NCBI GenBank assembly: GCA_963841885.1 | Contig: CAWJEK010000017.1 | Coordinates: 62,001-126,000, forward strand | Length of the DNA stretch: 64,000 nucleotides | Reading direction: 5' to 3' | Origin: Bog-756 sp963841885 | GTDB taxonomy: Bacteria > Actinomycetota > Acidimicrobiia > Acidimicrobiales > RAAP-2 | In this document: piece after piece, positions 1 through 9,019 of the stretch | Numbering within the stretch: position 1 is the first letter of the stretch | How the letters are laid out: every line of letters starts with the position of its first letter | Program-made: the position numbers and the translations under genes | Notes under the pieces: model-generated | Databases searched by the model: none | Told to the model about the DNA's origin: nothing | Seen by the model: only the letters and a program-made list of their open reading frames with translations

Positions 1-1102
1 GCGGCGTAGTCCCCGGGATCGAGGGCCACGGCCCGGGTGATCTTGGTCCGGGCGTCACTCAGCAGGGTGGTGCTCGCCCCCTGCTGTCCGATCCGGTACT
101 CGAGCCAGCCCAGCTGGGCCAGCGCGACCTCGTTGTCCGGGTGGGCGGTCAGGACCTGCTGGTAGAGCTGGGCGGCCTGGCCGAGGTTCCCCTCGTTCTC
201 GGTGGCGGCGGCCTGGTCGAGCGTGCGGGCCACCTGCTGGGTGGGGCTGAGCGATACCGAGCCGGTGGCCGTCTGCCCGGGCAGTCGACGCGAGGCGAAG
301 AGCGGCACGGCGACGATCAGGGCGGCGGCGAAGCAGACGATCGCCCCCACCAGGAACCACTTGTTGCGGCCCCGCCTGCCGGGTCGTCCCGTCCGCGTCG
401 ACGGGGGTCCCGGGCCGCTCGGCCACCAGCGTCGTCGTGCCCAGGGGTGTCGGACCCGACGACGACGCGGTCGACGTCGACGACCCGGGCCGCGGTCGAC
501 GTCCCGGTGGAGGCCGGACCGAGGGCGGCCAGTCGGCCCAGATCGCGCTGGCGCAGGGCCAGGTAGTCGGCGTCGCCCAGATCGCCGGCCAGGTACTCGG
601 CGTCGGCGTCGGCCAACGACTGGGTGAGGAACGCCCGTCGCTCCTCCACCGCGGCCGGGTCGGCCGTCGCCGCCCGGATGTCGGCGTCGAGGTCGGCGCC
701 GCCGGAACGGCGTCGGCGGCCCAGCACCACCACCAGCCCGGCCACCGCGACCAGGCCGGCGACCACCGGCAGTCCCCACACCAGGGCCGACCAGCCGCGG
801 GTGGGCGGATCGAGCACGATGGTCGACCCGTAGCGGTCGACGAGGTAGCTGTCGATGCGGGCATCGGACCAGCCCTCGTCGACCAGCTGGCGCACGGTGG
901 TCCGCACCGTGACCGCCGTCGGGGCGCTGGAGACGGCCACCGACAGGTCCTCGCAGCTCGGACAACGGATGTCGGACTCGATGGCCGCGGCCCGCTGGGC
1001 GGCGGTCGGCGGCGCCCCCCGGAAGACGCCGCTCCCCACCAGCAGCGCCACCACCAGGACGACGCCGAGGAGCGTCCACACCGGGAACCGACGGTGGCTC
1101 AC
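1..1102 (-). CDS. ccmH: CcmH-CcmI fusion, cytochrome c maturation (frameshifted, C-terminus off window)
   Basis: Heme-ligation subunit of System I cytochrome c maturation. The N-terminal part is CcmH: a signal/anchor segment, then the redox motif in RCPSCEDLS that would reduce or hold the apocytochrome CXXCH cysteines, then DRYGSTIVL and a C-terminal membrane helix ending in RRRR. It continues without a stop into a CcmI-like region (LADADAEYLAGDLGDADY), a second membrane helix (NKWFLVGAIVCFAAAL) and TPR-type helices that run off the left edge. The helix and TPR part is in a different frame from CcmH, so one or two single-base indels lie at about 370-450. The GTG start at 1102 overlaps the ccmG stop by 4 nt (GTGA). 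Fused CcmH-CcmI proteins occur in other System I organisms. Confidence 0.85.
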
Positions 1103-1708
1103 GCACCCACCGCCCGGGCCCGGGCGATCAGCTGGTCGAGTTCGGCCTCGGTCACCGAGGACACGATGTAGGCGACCACGCGGCCGTCGGGGGCGATCAG
1201 GAAGGTGGAAGGCGGGGCCCGCACGCCGTAGTCGAGGGCGATGGTGCCTCGCGGATCGGCGAGCGTGGGCCAGGTGGCCCCGATCTGGGCCTGGTAGGCG
1301 CGGGCCTGCGAGGCCGTGTCGTCGAACACCACGCTCACGACCCGGGCGTCACCCGCCTTCTGGTGGTGGAACGAGAAGGCGACCAGCTCGGGCCCCTCGG
1401 TCTGGCACGGCACGCACCAGCTGGCGAAGAAGTTGAGCACCACCCAGGTGCCGGGCGCCCGGGGCAGGGCGAACGCCGTGCCGTCGACGGTCACCCCGCG
1501 CTACCGGAGGGGCCAGCTTCCCGACCAGAGGGCTCTGCACCTCCGACACCGCGGCCGGGGGCCGGGTGGCGAGCACGGCGATCAGACCGGCCGACACCAC
1601 CAGCACGCCCACCGCGATCCAGCGGGCCGTGTGGCGCCGCCGCGGGGCATCGGCCAGCGAGGGCGCGGTGGGCGCCGGAGGCGCCTCGGAGAGGTCCAGG
1701 TCGGTCAC
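1099..1708 (-). CDS. ccmG: CcmG/DsbE-type thiol:disulfide oxidoreductase (frameshifted near 1497)
   Basis: Membrane-anchored thioredoxin-fold protein that passes reductant to apocytochrome c/CcmH outside the membrane. The thioredoxin active site WCVPC is clear, followed by the cis-Pro region GVRAPPSTFLIAPDG. The GTG start at 1708 overlaps the ccmF stop by 4 nt. It gives a short cytoplasmic tail and one membrane helix (WIAVGVLVVSAGLIAVLA), then SPLVGKLAPPVA. The reading frame then slips by one base at about 1497, in gtagcgcggggtg, and continues at VTVDGTAFALP. Both halves fit one CcmG protein of about 200 residues, so a single indel is the simplest reading. The motifs leave little doubt about the family. 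Confidence 0.88.
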
Positions 1709-3792
1709 GGTGCCTCGCCCGCCCCCACCCGCTCCCGATCGGGCTGCGGTGCGGGTCCGCCGGCCGGCTCGCCATCGGGGTCGGGAGGCAGGGGTGGAGC
1801 GGCGGCCTCGACCGGCGCCGACACCGGGTCGGTGGGCCGCCGCCGGCGTCCGGGCACGGCCGACAGCACCGATCCCACCACGATGAAGGCTCCACCGATC
1901 CACAGCCACATGACGAGGGGCTGGCGCACCACGCCGAAGGTCCACCCGCCGGCCCGGCCGGGGATCGAGTTGATCGTCAGGTAGACGTCGGAGGTCAGCG
2001 ACGAGTCGATGGCCGGCGTGCCGACGGCCTGGGTGCCGGTCCCGAATTGGCTGATGGCCGGTGTGAAGATCGCTCCACCGTCGATGCGCAGCAGGGCCTG
2101 CTGGCTGACGTGGGACGGGGTGCGGACGATCCGGGTGCCGACGAACTCGACGGTCTGCCCGGCGAAGGTGCCGGTCTGACCCTGGGCCAGCACGAGCGTC
2201 CCCCGCTGCCCGAAGGCGGTGGCGGCGGCCAGCCCGACCGCCACCAGGACCACCCCGATGTGCACGATCATGCCGCCGTTGGCGCGGCCGACGAACCCGC
2301 GCCAACCGGCCAGCACGGCGCGCGACGGCGAAGCTCCGGCCGCCCGGGCCGTGCGCCAGGCGGCCCGCACCGAGAGCACCAGCGCCCGCCCGGCCGACGC
2401 GGCGGCGAAGGCGCCGAGCCCGAAGGCCAGCAACGGCTCGATCCCGGTGATCCCTCCGGCCACGCAGGCCACCACCACCAGCACGCCGATCGTGGCGGGC
2501 ACGGCCAGCCGTCCCCGCATCACCTCGGCCGTCGACTTGCGCCACGGGAGGGCCGGGGCCACCGCCATCAGGAAGAGCAGGCCGAGGCCCAGGGGGATGA
2601 CCAGGCGGTTGAAGTAGGGGGCGCCGACGGCCACCTGGGACCCGCTGTTGACCGCCTCGTAGAAGAGGGGGAAGACCGTCCCGAGCAGGACGACGAAGGT
2701 GAAGAGCACGAACAGGAGGTTGTTGGCCAGGAAGGCGCCCTCGCGGCTGAAGGCCGAGTCGATGCCGCCCGGTGACCGCAACCGGTCCCCCCGCCAGGCG
2801 ATCAGGCCCACGCCGGTGGCCAGGACGAGACCGAAGAATCCGAGCAGCAGCGGGCCGATGGACGAGGTCGAGAAGGCGTGGACCGACTGGATCACGCCCG
2901 AGCGGGTGAGGAAGGTGCCGAGGATGGTGAGGCTGAAGGTGGCGATGACGAGGGAGAGGTTCCACACGCGGAGCAGTCCCCGGCGTTGCTGCACCATCAC
3001 CGAGTGGAGGTAGGCGGTGCCGACCAGCCACGGCATCAACGAGGCGTTCTCCACCGGGTCCCAGGCCCAGAATCCACCCCAGCCGAGCACCTGGTAGGAC
3101 CACCACGCACCGAGCACGATGCCGACGGTCAGGAACGTCCAGGCCGAGAGGGTCCACAGGCGGGTGTCGTTCTGCCAGCTCTCGTCGACGCGACCGGTCA
3201 CCAGCGACGCCACGGCGAAGGCGAAGGGCACGGTGAAGCCGACCAGTCCCAGGTAGAGCAGGGGTGGGTGGAAGAGGACCAGGGGGTTGTCCTGCAGGAG
3301 GACGTTCGGACCGAGGCCGTTGGCGGGGATCGCGCCCGCCACGTGGGTGAAGGGATCGGCCGGCCCGAGCATGAGGCCGAAGAAGAAGGCGCACACCACG
3401 TACATGACGAGCGTGGCCCAGGCCACCATGGCGTCGTCGGCCCGCGAGCGGAAGCGCCAGACCATGGCTGTGGCGTAGACGCCGAGGATCAGTCCCCACA
3501 GGAGGATCGAGCCCGCCAGGGCCGACCACATGCCGGTGATGGAGTAGAGGATCGGCGTCGAACGGCTGTTGTTGTCGGCGACGTAGGTGAGCGAGAAGTC
3601 GTGGGTGATGAGGGCCCGCTGCATGGCGACGGTGGCGACGATCCCGCCGAGGAGGACGAGCGGCGCGTACACCCGCGCCGACTTGAGCCCCGCCGGTCGG
3701 CGGCGCACCAGGCCGACGACCAGGACGACCACGCCGACCAGCGCCGCGACGAAGCCCAGCAGGACCCCGATGTGTCCGAGGGTGCCGTTCAC
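1705..3792 (-). CDS. ccmF: CcmF heme lyase subunit
   Basis: Large polytopic membrane protein (695 aa, usual CcmF length about 630-690) that attaches heme to apocytochrome c with CcmH. The tryptophan-rich WWD signature WGGFWAWDPVENA is at about residues 238-250. Around it are the family motifs DNNSRSTPILYS, QDNPLVLFHPPLLYLG and GTFLTRSGVIQSVHAF with conserved histidines expected to ligate heme b. A periplasmic-type domain lies near the C-terminus before a last helix and an acidic/proline tail. The GTG start at 3792 is preceded by ccmE. The stop overlaps ccmG (GTGA). It is an intact frame, unlike its neighbours. Confidence 0.95.
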   Translation of the reverse strand: MNGTLGHIGVLLGFVAALVGVVVLVVGLVRRRPAGLKSARVYAPLVLLGGIVATVAMQRALITHDFSLTYVADNNSRSTPILYSITGMWSALAGSILLWGLILGVYATAMVWRFRSRADDAMVAWATLVMYVVCAFFFGLMLGPADPFTHVAGAIPANGLGPNVLLQDNPLVLFHPPLLYLGLVGFTVPFAFAVASLVTGRVDESWQNDTRLWTLSAWTFLTVGIVLGAWWSYQVLGWGGFWAWDPVENASLMPWLVGTAYLHSVMVQQRRGLLRVWNLSLVIATFSLTILGTFLTRSGVIQSVHAFSTSSIGPLLLGFFGLVLATGVGLIAWRGDRLRSPGGIDSAFSREGAFLANNLLFVLFTFVVLLGTVFPLFYEAVNSGSQVAVGAPYFNRLVIPLGLGLLFLMAVAPALPWRKSTAEVMRGRLAVPATIGVLVVVACVAGGITGIEPLLAFGLGAFAAASAGRALVLSVRAAWRTARAAGASPSRAVLAGWRGFVGRANGGMIVHIGVVLVAVGLAAATAFGQRGTLVLAQGQTGTFAGQTVEFVGTRIVRTPSHVSQQALLRIDGGAIFTPAISQFGTGTQAVGTPAIDSSLTSDVYLTINSIPGRAGGWTFGVVRQPLVMWLWIGGAFIVVGSVLSAVPGRRRRPTDPVSAPVEAAAPPLPPDPDGEPAGGPAPQPDRERVGAGEAP

Positions 3793-3831
3793 CGCGGGTC
3801 GCGGCCGGGCGCGGGATACCGGGGGCGGGGG

Positions 3832-4340
3832 TCACCGCTTGGAGCCGTTCGGCGCCGTGACCCGGCCCGGGTGCTCGGCGATGTAGTCGGCGGTGTGCTT
3901 GACCAGGATCTGGTCGGACACGAAGCGGTCGCCCGCGAAATGACCGACGGCGATCACCGGGATGTCGGGCTGGAACAGCTGGGGTGGGCTGCTCGAGTTG
4001 TCCACCGCGACATGGACGTTCCCCGACGTCACGACGAAGTCGACCCCGGCCCGGGTCGGGTGGATCGAGCCGGGCTCGACCACACCCTCGATGTTGAACG
4101 TCTTGTCGCCGAGGGTCGCCTTCTGGGCCACCGCCTGGTTCGCCGGCAGGTAGAAGTCGAGGGCCGAGCCGATGCCTTTCGCCACCAGGAACACCAGGGC
4201 CCCGACCAGCACGATCCCCACCACCACGTAGCGGACGACGTGACGACGGCCGGTGACCCCGGACGGCCGGGGTCCGACCGGGGCGCCGGCGGCGGCCCGG
4301 GGAGCGTCGGATGTCGGCGGAGCGGGGGGGCGGTGGTCAC
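3832..4340 (-). CDS. ccmE: CcmE heme chaperone (start region frameshifted at a G7 run)
   Basis: Periplasmic heme chaperone that carries heme covalently from CcmABCD to CcmF. One membrane helix (YVVVGIVLVGALVFLVA) is followed by the OB-fold domain. The heme-binding histidine is in ILVKHTADYIAEHP, with the downstream tyrosine ligand also present, so this is the classical HxxxY form, not the archaeal CxxxY form. The open frame can start at ATG 4383. A GTG at 4340 overlapping the ccmD stop (GTGA) matches the operon's other junctions better, and it is in frame if the 7-G run at 4324-4330 (plus strand) is one base short. The protein would then begin MTTAPPAPPTSDAPRAA. Confidence 0.9.
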
Positions 4341-4573
4341 CGGGTGGCCTCAGAGGCGGGCCGGGTCCCGGCCGGAGCGGCATGGCCGGCGGCCGGGGTC
4401 GTCGAGCCGGCGGCGGTGACCGGGCCGGCGGCGGTGACCGGGCCGGCCGGGACCGGCGCCACCGTCACCCGGGTGACGGCCCGGGTGAGTCGGCGGCGGC
4501 GCCAGACGAGCTGGACGGCGTAGAGGAAGAGGGTGGCGAGGACGAAGACGTACCCGGCGATGACGTAGCGCAT
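4337..4573 (-). CDS. ccmD: CcmD-like small membrane protein
   Basis: 78-residue protein with one N-terminal membrane helix (YVIAGYVFVLATLFLYAVQLVW) followed by RRRR and a Pro/Ala/Thr-rich tail. Size, topology and position between ccmC and ccmE identify it as CcmD, which holds CcmE to the CcmABC heme exporter. Sequence conservation in this family is low, so the call leans on context. ATG 4573 overlaps the ccmC stop, and its own stop overlaps the preferred ccmE start. The tail contains a duplicated PVTAAG encoded by an 18-bp tandem repeat. Confidence 0.75.
   Translation of the reverse strand: MRYVIAGYVFVLATLFLYAVQLVWRRRRLTRAVTRVTVAPVPAGPVTAAGPVTAAGSTTPAAGHAAPAGTRPASEATR
4406..4441. repeat. 18-bp tandem repeat (2 copies) inside ccmD
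   Basis: Two perfect head-to-tail copies of gccggcggcggtgaccgg. The unit is a multiple of three, so it stays in frame and duplicates PVTAAG in the CcmD tail. Copy number may vary between strains. Confidence 0.8.
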
Positions 4574-5480
4574 CAGCCCACCCCCACCCGGCTGCCCGGG
4601 GTGGGGTCGGTCGGCGCGCCGGCCCCCGGGGTGGTCCGGCCGGTGCGCCCTCGGCCTGGCGTTCGACCAGGGCCAGGTCGAGCTCGTTGGCGGCCAGCCA
4701 GTCCTCGAGGGCGCCGATGCGGTAGCGGACCAGCAGCATCCACACGAACACCATGGTCAGGGCGAGGAACCCGAGCAGCAGGGTCCAGGCCATCGACCCG
4801 TGGATGGTGGGCGACAGGTTGGCGTTGAGCACCGTGGCCCCCTGGTGCAGCGTGTTCCACCAGTCGACCGAGAAGTGGACGATCGGGATGTCGACGGCGG
4901 CGAAGAGCGCCACGAAGGCGCTCCGCCGGGCCCGCACCTCCGGTTCGGCGGGCACGCGGCGCAGGGCGAGGTAGCCGAGGAACAGGACCAGCAGCACGGC
5001 CGTGCTGGTCAGGCGGGCGTCCCACGCCCACCACACGCCCCAGGTCGGCTTACCCCAGATCGAGCCGGACACCAGGGTGCAGACGTTGTAGACCACGCCG
5101 ACCTCGACGGCGGCGGCCGCCAGGCGGTCCCAGAACAGCGACCGGGTCCGGGGCCAGAGGTAGAGCAGGCTCGCCACCGCAGCCATGCCGAAGGCGAGGT
5201 ACAGGGCGACCCACGCCACGCCCGGGTGGATGTAGACGAGCCGCACCAGGTCACCCTGGGTCTTGTCGGGAGGCGTCACCCAGAGGCCCAGCCACACGGT
5301 GGCGGCCGTGCCCACCAGGGCCACTATCCCGACGGTGCGCTCGATCAGACGGGCACGTCGGGAGAGGACGGGAGGTGGGGCCACCCCTGTCTTCGCCACG
5401 GCGGCGGCCGACGGATGGACCGGGTCGGGACCGGAAGGGGCCGTACCGTCAGCGGTCGGGGTGGTGAGGTCGGAGGTCAT
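4573..5480 (-). CDS. ccmC: CcmC heme transporter/handling protein (frameshifted near C-terminus)
   Basis: Six-helix inner-membrane protein that loads heme onto CcmE. The WWD motif WGVWWAWDARLT is at about residues 147-158, flanked by histidine motifs VYIHPGVAW and a later NTLHQGAT. ATG 5480 overlaps the ccmB stop (ATGA). The long frame runs past the operon boundary into ccmD. A one-base slip at about 4640-4665 gives a normal end (...TTPGAGAPTDPTPGSRVGVG) with its stop at 4573-4575 touching the ccmD start, which fits the tight spacing of the operon. An N-terminal extension of about 40 residues (Pro/Ala-rich) is present. Confidence 0.92.
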
Positions 5481-6148
5481 GCCGTCTCCTGGATGGGGCC
5501 GAACAGGGCCACGCCGATGGCCAGGTAGACGGCGTCGAACACCACGAGCAGTCGCAGCCACTGGGTGCCGTCGCCGGGCGAGCCACCGGCCATGGCCGCC
5601 TGCCAGATCTTCGTGCCGGCCAGCAGCACCGGCGCGGCGATGGGGAGCAGGAGGAAGGGGAGCAGCGTCTCCCGCACCCGGAGTCCGGCGGACAGGGCAC
5701 CGTAGAGGGTGCCGGTGGCGGCCAGCCCGACGGTACCCAGCACGCACGACACCACGATCATCCAGGGCACCTCGACCTGCGCCCCGTAGAGCAGGATCAC
5801 GCCGACGGCCAGCAGGAACTCCAGGACGACGAGCTGCGCGGCGACGGCGAACGCCTTCCCCAGGTACAGGCCGGCGGGGTCGATACCGGACAGCCGCAGG
5901 CCGTCGCGGGCGCCGTCGGCCGACTCGACCGACACGCTGCGCTGGATGGCGAGCACCGTGCAGAACAGGACGGCGACCCAGAACAGCCCGGGGGCACCCT
6001 TGGCCATGACCCGGCGGTCCGGTCCGAGCGCGAAGGCGAAAAGGACGAGCGCCACGACGCCGAACGGGGCGACCTGGGAGAGGGCCACGCGTGAGCGCGC
6101 CTCGATACGGATGTCTTTGCCGGCCACCAGCAGCGCGTCACGCCACAT
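5477..6148 (-). CDS. ccmB: CcmB, membrane subunit of heme export ABC transporter
   Basis: Permease partner of CcmA; with CcmC and CcmD it drives release of holo-CcmE. About six membrane helices; the family-typical start MWRDALLVAGKDIRIEARSR leads into helix 1, and GLYLGKAFAVAAQLVVLEFLL and LPFLLLPIAAPVLLAG are recognisable. The ATG at 6148 gives the usual CcmB N-terminus and overlaps ccmA by 11 nt; an in-frame start at 6184 would add 12 residues. The stop overlaps the ccmC start (ATGA). Confidence 0.92.
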   Translation of the reverse strand: MWRDALLVAGKDIRIEARSRVALSQVAPFGVVALVLFAFALGPDRRVMAKGAPGLFWVAVLFCTVLAIQRSVSVESADGARDGLRLSGIDPAGLYLGKAFAVAAQLVVLEFLLAVGVILLYGAQVEVPWMIVVSCVLGTVGLAATGTLYGALSAGLRVRETLLPFLLLPIAAPVLLAGTKIWQAAMAGGSPGDGTQWLRLLVVFDAVYLAIGVALFGPIQETA

Positions 6149-6950
6149 GGGCCACCGGTCCCGTCGGTGTCGGGCGGTCGGCATCCACCGCGTCGTACCG
6201 CCCGTCGCCAGGGCCGACCGGGTCCACCGGAGCCGCCGGTCCGGCCGGGGTCGTCGGCGGGTCCAGCGGAGCGGCGCGGCCGCCGAGCGTCCGCTGCGCG
6301 GTCACCCGTCCCCCGGTCACCGTGACGGCCCGTCCGGCCAGATTCTCGACCGGCCCCGGCTCATGACTGGCGATGAGCACGGTCACGCCCGAGGCGGCCG
6401 CCTCGGTGACGGCCTCGTCGAGCAGCGCGCGGGCCGCGGCATCGAGGCCGGCATGGGGCTCGTCGAGCAGCCACAGCTCGGGCCACCGGGCGGTCAGCAC
6501 GGCCAGGGCCACCCGCCGCCGCTGGCCGGCCGACAGGCGGCCGGACGGCGTCTTCGCCAGGCGCCCCACCAGACCCCAGCGTTCGAGCGCCGGATCGATC
6601 CGGGCCACATCACCCCCGGCGGCCCGCACGGCGAAGCGGACGTTCTCCCGTACGGTGAGGTCGTCATAGAGGTGGGACGAGTGGGAGAGCATGCCCAGCC
6701 GGCGCCGCACCGTGGTCCGGTGGCGGCCCGGGTCCAACCCGAACACCGAGAGCTGTCCCGAGGCGAGGGGCACCAGTCCGGCGCAGACCCGCAGGAGGCT
6801 CGTCTTGCCGGCCCCGTTCGGGCCCTCGACCAGGACGGTCTCCCCGACGGCCACCTCGAGGTCGACCCCGGCCAGGAGCGGGAAGCGACCCGAGAGCGCG
6901 ACCGCGTCGCGGAGGGAGACTGCGGAGGAGGGGAGAGCAGCGGGGGCCAT
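6138..6950 (-). CDS. ccmA: CcmA, ATPase of heme export ABC transporter
   Basis: 270-aa cytosolic ABC ATPase. Walker A GPNGAGKT is at residues 43-50, signature LSAGQRRR at about 139-146, Walker B LWLLDEPHAGLD at about 159-170, and the switch histidine in IASHEPGP. Energises the CcmABCD complex. It has a 50-residue Pro/Ala/Gly extension after the ATPase domain. It is first in the ccm operon; a TAGCAT -10-like box lies about 12 nt upstream of the ATG, so the leader would be very short. The gap to ccdA is about 100 bp with nothing else in it. Confidence 0.95.
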   Translation of the reverse strand: MAPAALPSSAVSLRDAVALSGRFPLLAGVDLEVAVGETVLVEGPNGAGKTSLLRVCAGLVPLASGQLSVFGLDPGRHRTTVRRRLGMLSHSSHLYDDLTVRENVRFAVRAAGGDVARIDPALERWGLVGRLAKTPSGRLSAGQRRRVALAVLTARWPELWLLDEPHAGLDAAARALLDEAVTEAAASGVTVLIASHEPGPVENLAGRAVTVTGGRVTAQRTLGGRAAPLDPPTTPAGPAAPVDPVGPGDGRYDAVDADRPTPTGPVAHVA

Positions 6951-7053
6951 GGGCTGCCGTCAATGCTACGGGGGCGGGCGGGCAGGGGCCAGACGGGGGT
7001 GGACGACGGCTGTCGGGCACCCGACGCGGGCCCGACCCGAGCTCAGCGGGGCG

Positions 7054-7992
7054 TCAACTGGTGGAGAGACGGCCGAGGTGCAGGTCGCGCAACCACGTCG
7101 AGATGTGGGCCGAGACGATGCTGACGTTGTGGGTGAGGAGCAGGACCCCGAAGGCGATCAGGATCACCCCTCCGACCAGGTCGACGACCCGCAGGCGCCC
7201 TTTCACCCTGGCCAGCAGGTCGGTCATGCGGCCGAAGGCCAGCCCGAAGAGGAGGAACGGGACCCCGAGGCCCAGCGAGTAGGCCAGGAGCAGGGCCACG
7301 CCCCCGACGGGCGACCCCCCCGTCCCGGCGGCCAGGGAGAGCACGCTGCCCAGGACGGGCCCGATGCAGGGGGTCCAGGCGAAGGCGAAGGCCATCCCCA
7401 TCACCGGGGGTGCCCAGGCGCCGAGCACCGACGGTCGCACGGCGAACCGCTTCTCGCCGGACAGCGCCATCGGCAGGGTCACGCCGGCGGCCATGGCCAC
7501 CAGCACCACACCGAACAGGACGATCAGGATGCCCGAGACGACCTCTAGGGTCGGCTGGTGGGTGTCGAAGAGCCGGCCGATCGACGAGGCGGTGGCGCCG
7601 AGGATGGTGAACACCACGGTGAACCCGGCGATGAAGGCCAGGATGCCGCGCAGCAGCCGACTCCGGTGGCGGCGCAGTTCCGAGGCGTCGGGTCCGACGG
7701 CCCCGACCGGCGCGGCGTCGACCGGCGTCGGCTCGGAGGCGCCCCCGGACCCCACCCGGAGTTCCGGGGCCGGCTCGCCGCCACCGACGGCCACCGGTTG
7801 CGCCACCGGGGCCGGCGCGGGGGCCGGCGACGACTGGAGCGCCGACAGTTCGGCGGCCGACAGCCCCGACACCATCGACAGGTAGGCGGGCACCAGGGGC
7901 AGCACGCACGGGGAGAGGAACGACAGCATCCCCGCCCCGAAGGCGACCAGGAGGCCGAGCGGATCGGCGTGGATCGCCGCCAGTCCGGCCAT
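7054..7992 (-). CDS. ccdA: CcdA/DsbD-family thiol-disulfide transmembrane transporter
   Basis: 312-aa polytopic protein that moves reducing equivalents from cytosolic thioredoxin to extracytoplasmic thiols such as CcmG. The two conserved redox cysteines are visible in symmetrical motifs, SFLSPCVLPLVPAY (C29) and AFAWTPCIGPVLGS (C209), as in CcdA. An unusual Pro/Ala/Gly-rich loop of about 60 residues (about 52-110) separates helices 1 and 2, making the protein longer than typical CcdA (about 230 aa). It lies directly upstream of the ccm operon on the same strand, which supports a role in cytochrome c maturation. Confidence 0.9.
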   Translation of the reverse strand: MAGLAAIHADPLGLLVAFGAGMLSFLSPCVLPLVPAYLSMVSGLSAAELSALQSSPAPAPAPVAQPVAVGGGEPAPELRVGSGGASEPTPVDAAPVGAVGPDASELRRHRSRLLRGILAFIAGFTVVFTILGATASSIGRLFDTHQPTLEVVSGILIVLFGVVLVAMAAGVTLPMALSGEKRFAVRPSVLGAWAPPVMGMAFAFAWTPCIGPVLGSVLSLAAGTGGSPVGGVALLLAYSLGLGVPFLLFGLAFGRMTDLLARVKGRLRVVDLVGGVILIAFGVLLLTHNVSIVSAHISTWLRDLHLGRLSTS

Positions 7993-8001
7993 GTCCGACC
8001 G

Positions 8002-8973
8002 TTAGACCTTCTGGCTCTTCACCAGGGCCAGGTCGGCCTCGACCATCATCTGGACGAGCTTCGGGAAGTCGACCTCGCGGTGCCAGCCCAGGGTCTTCTC
8101 GGCCTTGGCGGGGTCGCCGATCAACAGGTCGACCTCGGCCGGGCGCAGGAAGCGCTCGTCGATGACCACGTGCTTCTCCCAGTCCAGGTCGGCGGCGGCG
8201 AAGGACAGCTCGACGAGCTCCTTGACCGAATGGGTCTCCCCCGTGGCCACGACGTAGTCGTCGGGGTGGTCCTGCTGCAGCATGAGCCACATCGCCCGGA
8301 CGTAGTCCTGGGCGAATCCCCAGTCGCGCTCGGCGTCGAGGTTGCCCAGCGCCAGGGTGTCATCGATGCCGGCGGCGATGCGGGCCACGCCGTGGGTCAC
8401 CTTGCGGGTCACGAACTCGAGGCCGCGCCTCGGGGACTCGTGGTTGAAGAGGATGCCCGACGACGCGTGCAGGTCGTAACTCTCGCGGTAGTTCACGGTG
8501 ATCCAGTGGCCGTAGACCTTGGCCACGCCGTAGGGGCTGCGGGGGTAGAAGGGAGTGGTCTCCACCTGGGGGACCTCCTGCACCTTGCCGAACATCTCCG
8601 AGGAGCTGGCCTGGTAGAAGCGGATCTCGGGGTCGACGGTCCGGACGGCGTCGAGTACCCGGGTGACCCCGAGGGCGGTCGTCTCGCCCGTCAGCACGGG
8701 CTGGTTCCACGAGGTCTGCACGAACGACTGGGCGGCCAGATTGTAGACCTCCTGGGGGCGGATCTCCCGCAGGATGTTGATCATCGACACCTCGTCGAGG
8801 AGGTCGCCGGCCACCAGGTTGATGCGGTCCTGGATGTGAGCGATCCGCTCGAAGTTGATCGTGCTCGAGCGCCGGACCATGCCACTCACCTCGTAGCCCT
8901 GGTCGAGCAACAGCTCGGCCAGGTAGGAGCCGTCCTGGCCGGTCACTCCGGTGATCAGTGCTCGCTTCGCCAT
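8002..8973 (-). CDS. gmd: GDP-mannose 4,6-dehydratase
   Basis: 323-aa extended SDR enzyme converting GDP-D-mannose to GDP-4-keto-6-deoxymannose, a precursor of fucose, rhamnose and related deoxy sugars. NAD(P)-binding motif TGVTGQDGSYL at residues 8-18, RRSST, the Ser-Ser-Glu active-site motif QASSSEMFG, and catalytic YGVAK (Tyr-x-x-x-Lys). RDWGFAQDYV and the HREVDFPKLVQMM end are typical. The usual partner (GDP-fucose synthase or a 4-reductase) is not in the window. The stop lies 10 bp from the ccdA start, so they may be co-transcribed. Confidence 0.96.
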   Translation of the reverse strand: MAKRALITGVTGQDGSYLAELLLDQGYEVSGMVRRSSTINFERIAHIQDRINLVAGDLLDEVSMINILREIRPQEVYNLAAQSFVQTSWNQPVLTGETTALGVTRVLDAVRTVDPEIRFYQASSSEMFGKVQEVPQVETTPFYPRSPYGVAKVYGHWITVNYRESYDLHASSGILFNHESPRRGLEFVTRKVTHGVARIAAGIDDTLALGNLDAERDWGFAQDYVRAMWLMLQQDHPDDYVVATGETHSVKELVELSFAAADLDWEKHVVIDERFLRPAEVDLLIGDPAKAEKTLGWHREVDFPKLVQMMVEADLALVKSQKV

Positions 8974-9019
8974 GTAGGTAGGTGCTCCTCGGGATCTGGT
9001 GTGCCGGTTCGGGGACTGT

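Noticed and set aside
4350..4572. Extension of CcmC past its normal end
   Set aside because: Runs through ccmD in another frame and becomes Arg/Pro-rich; a one-base slip at 4640-4665 gives a normal CcmC end touching the ccmD start.
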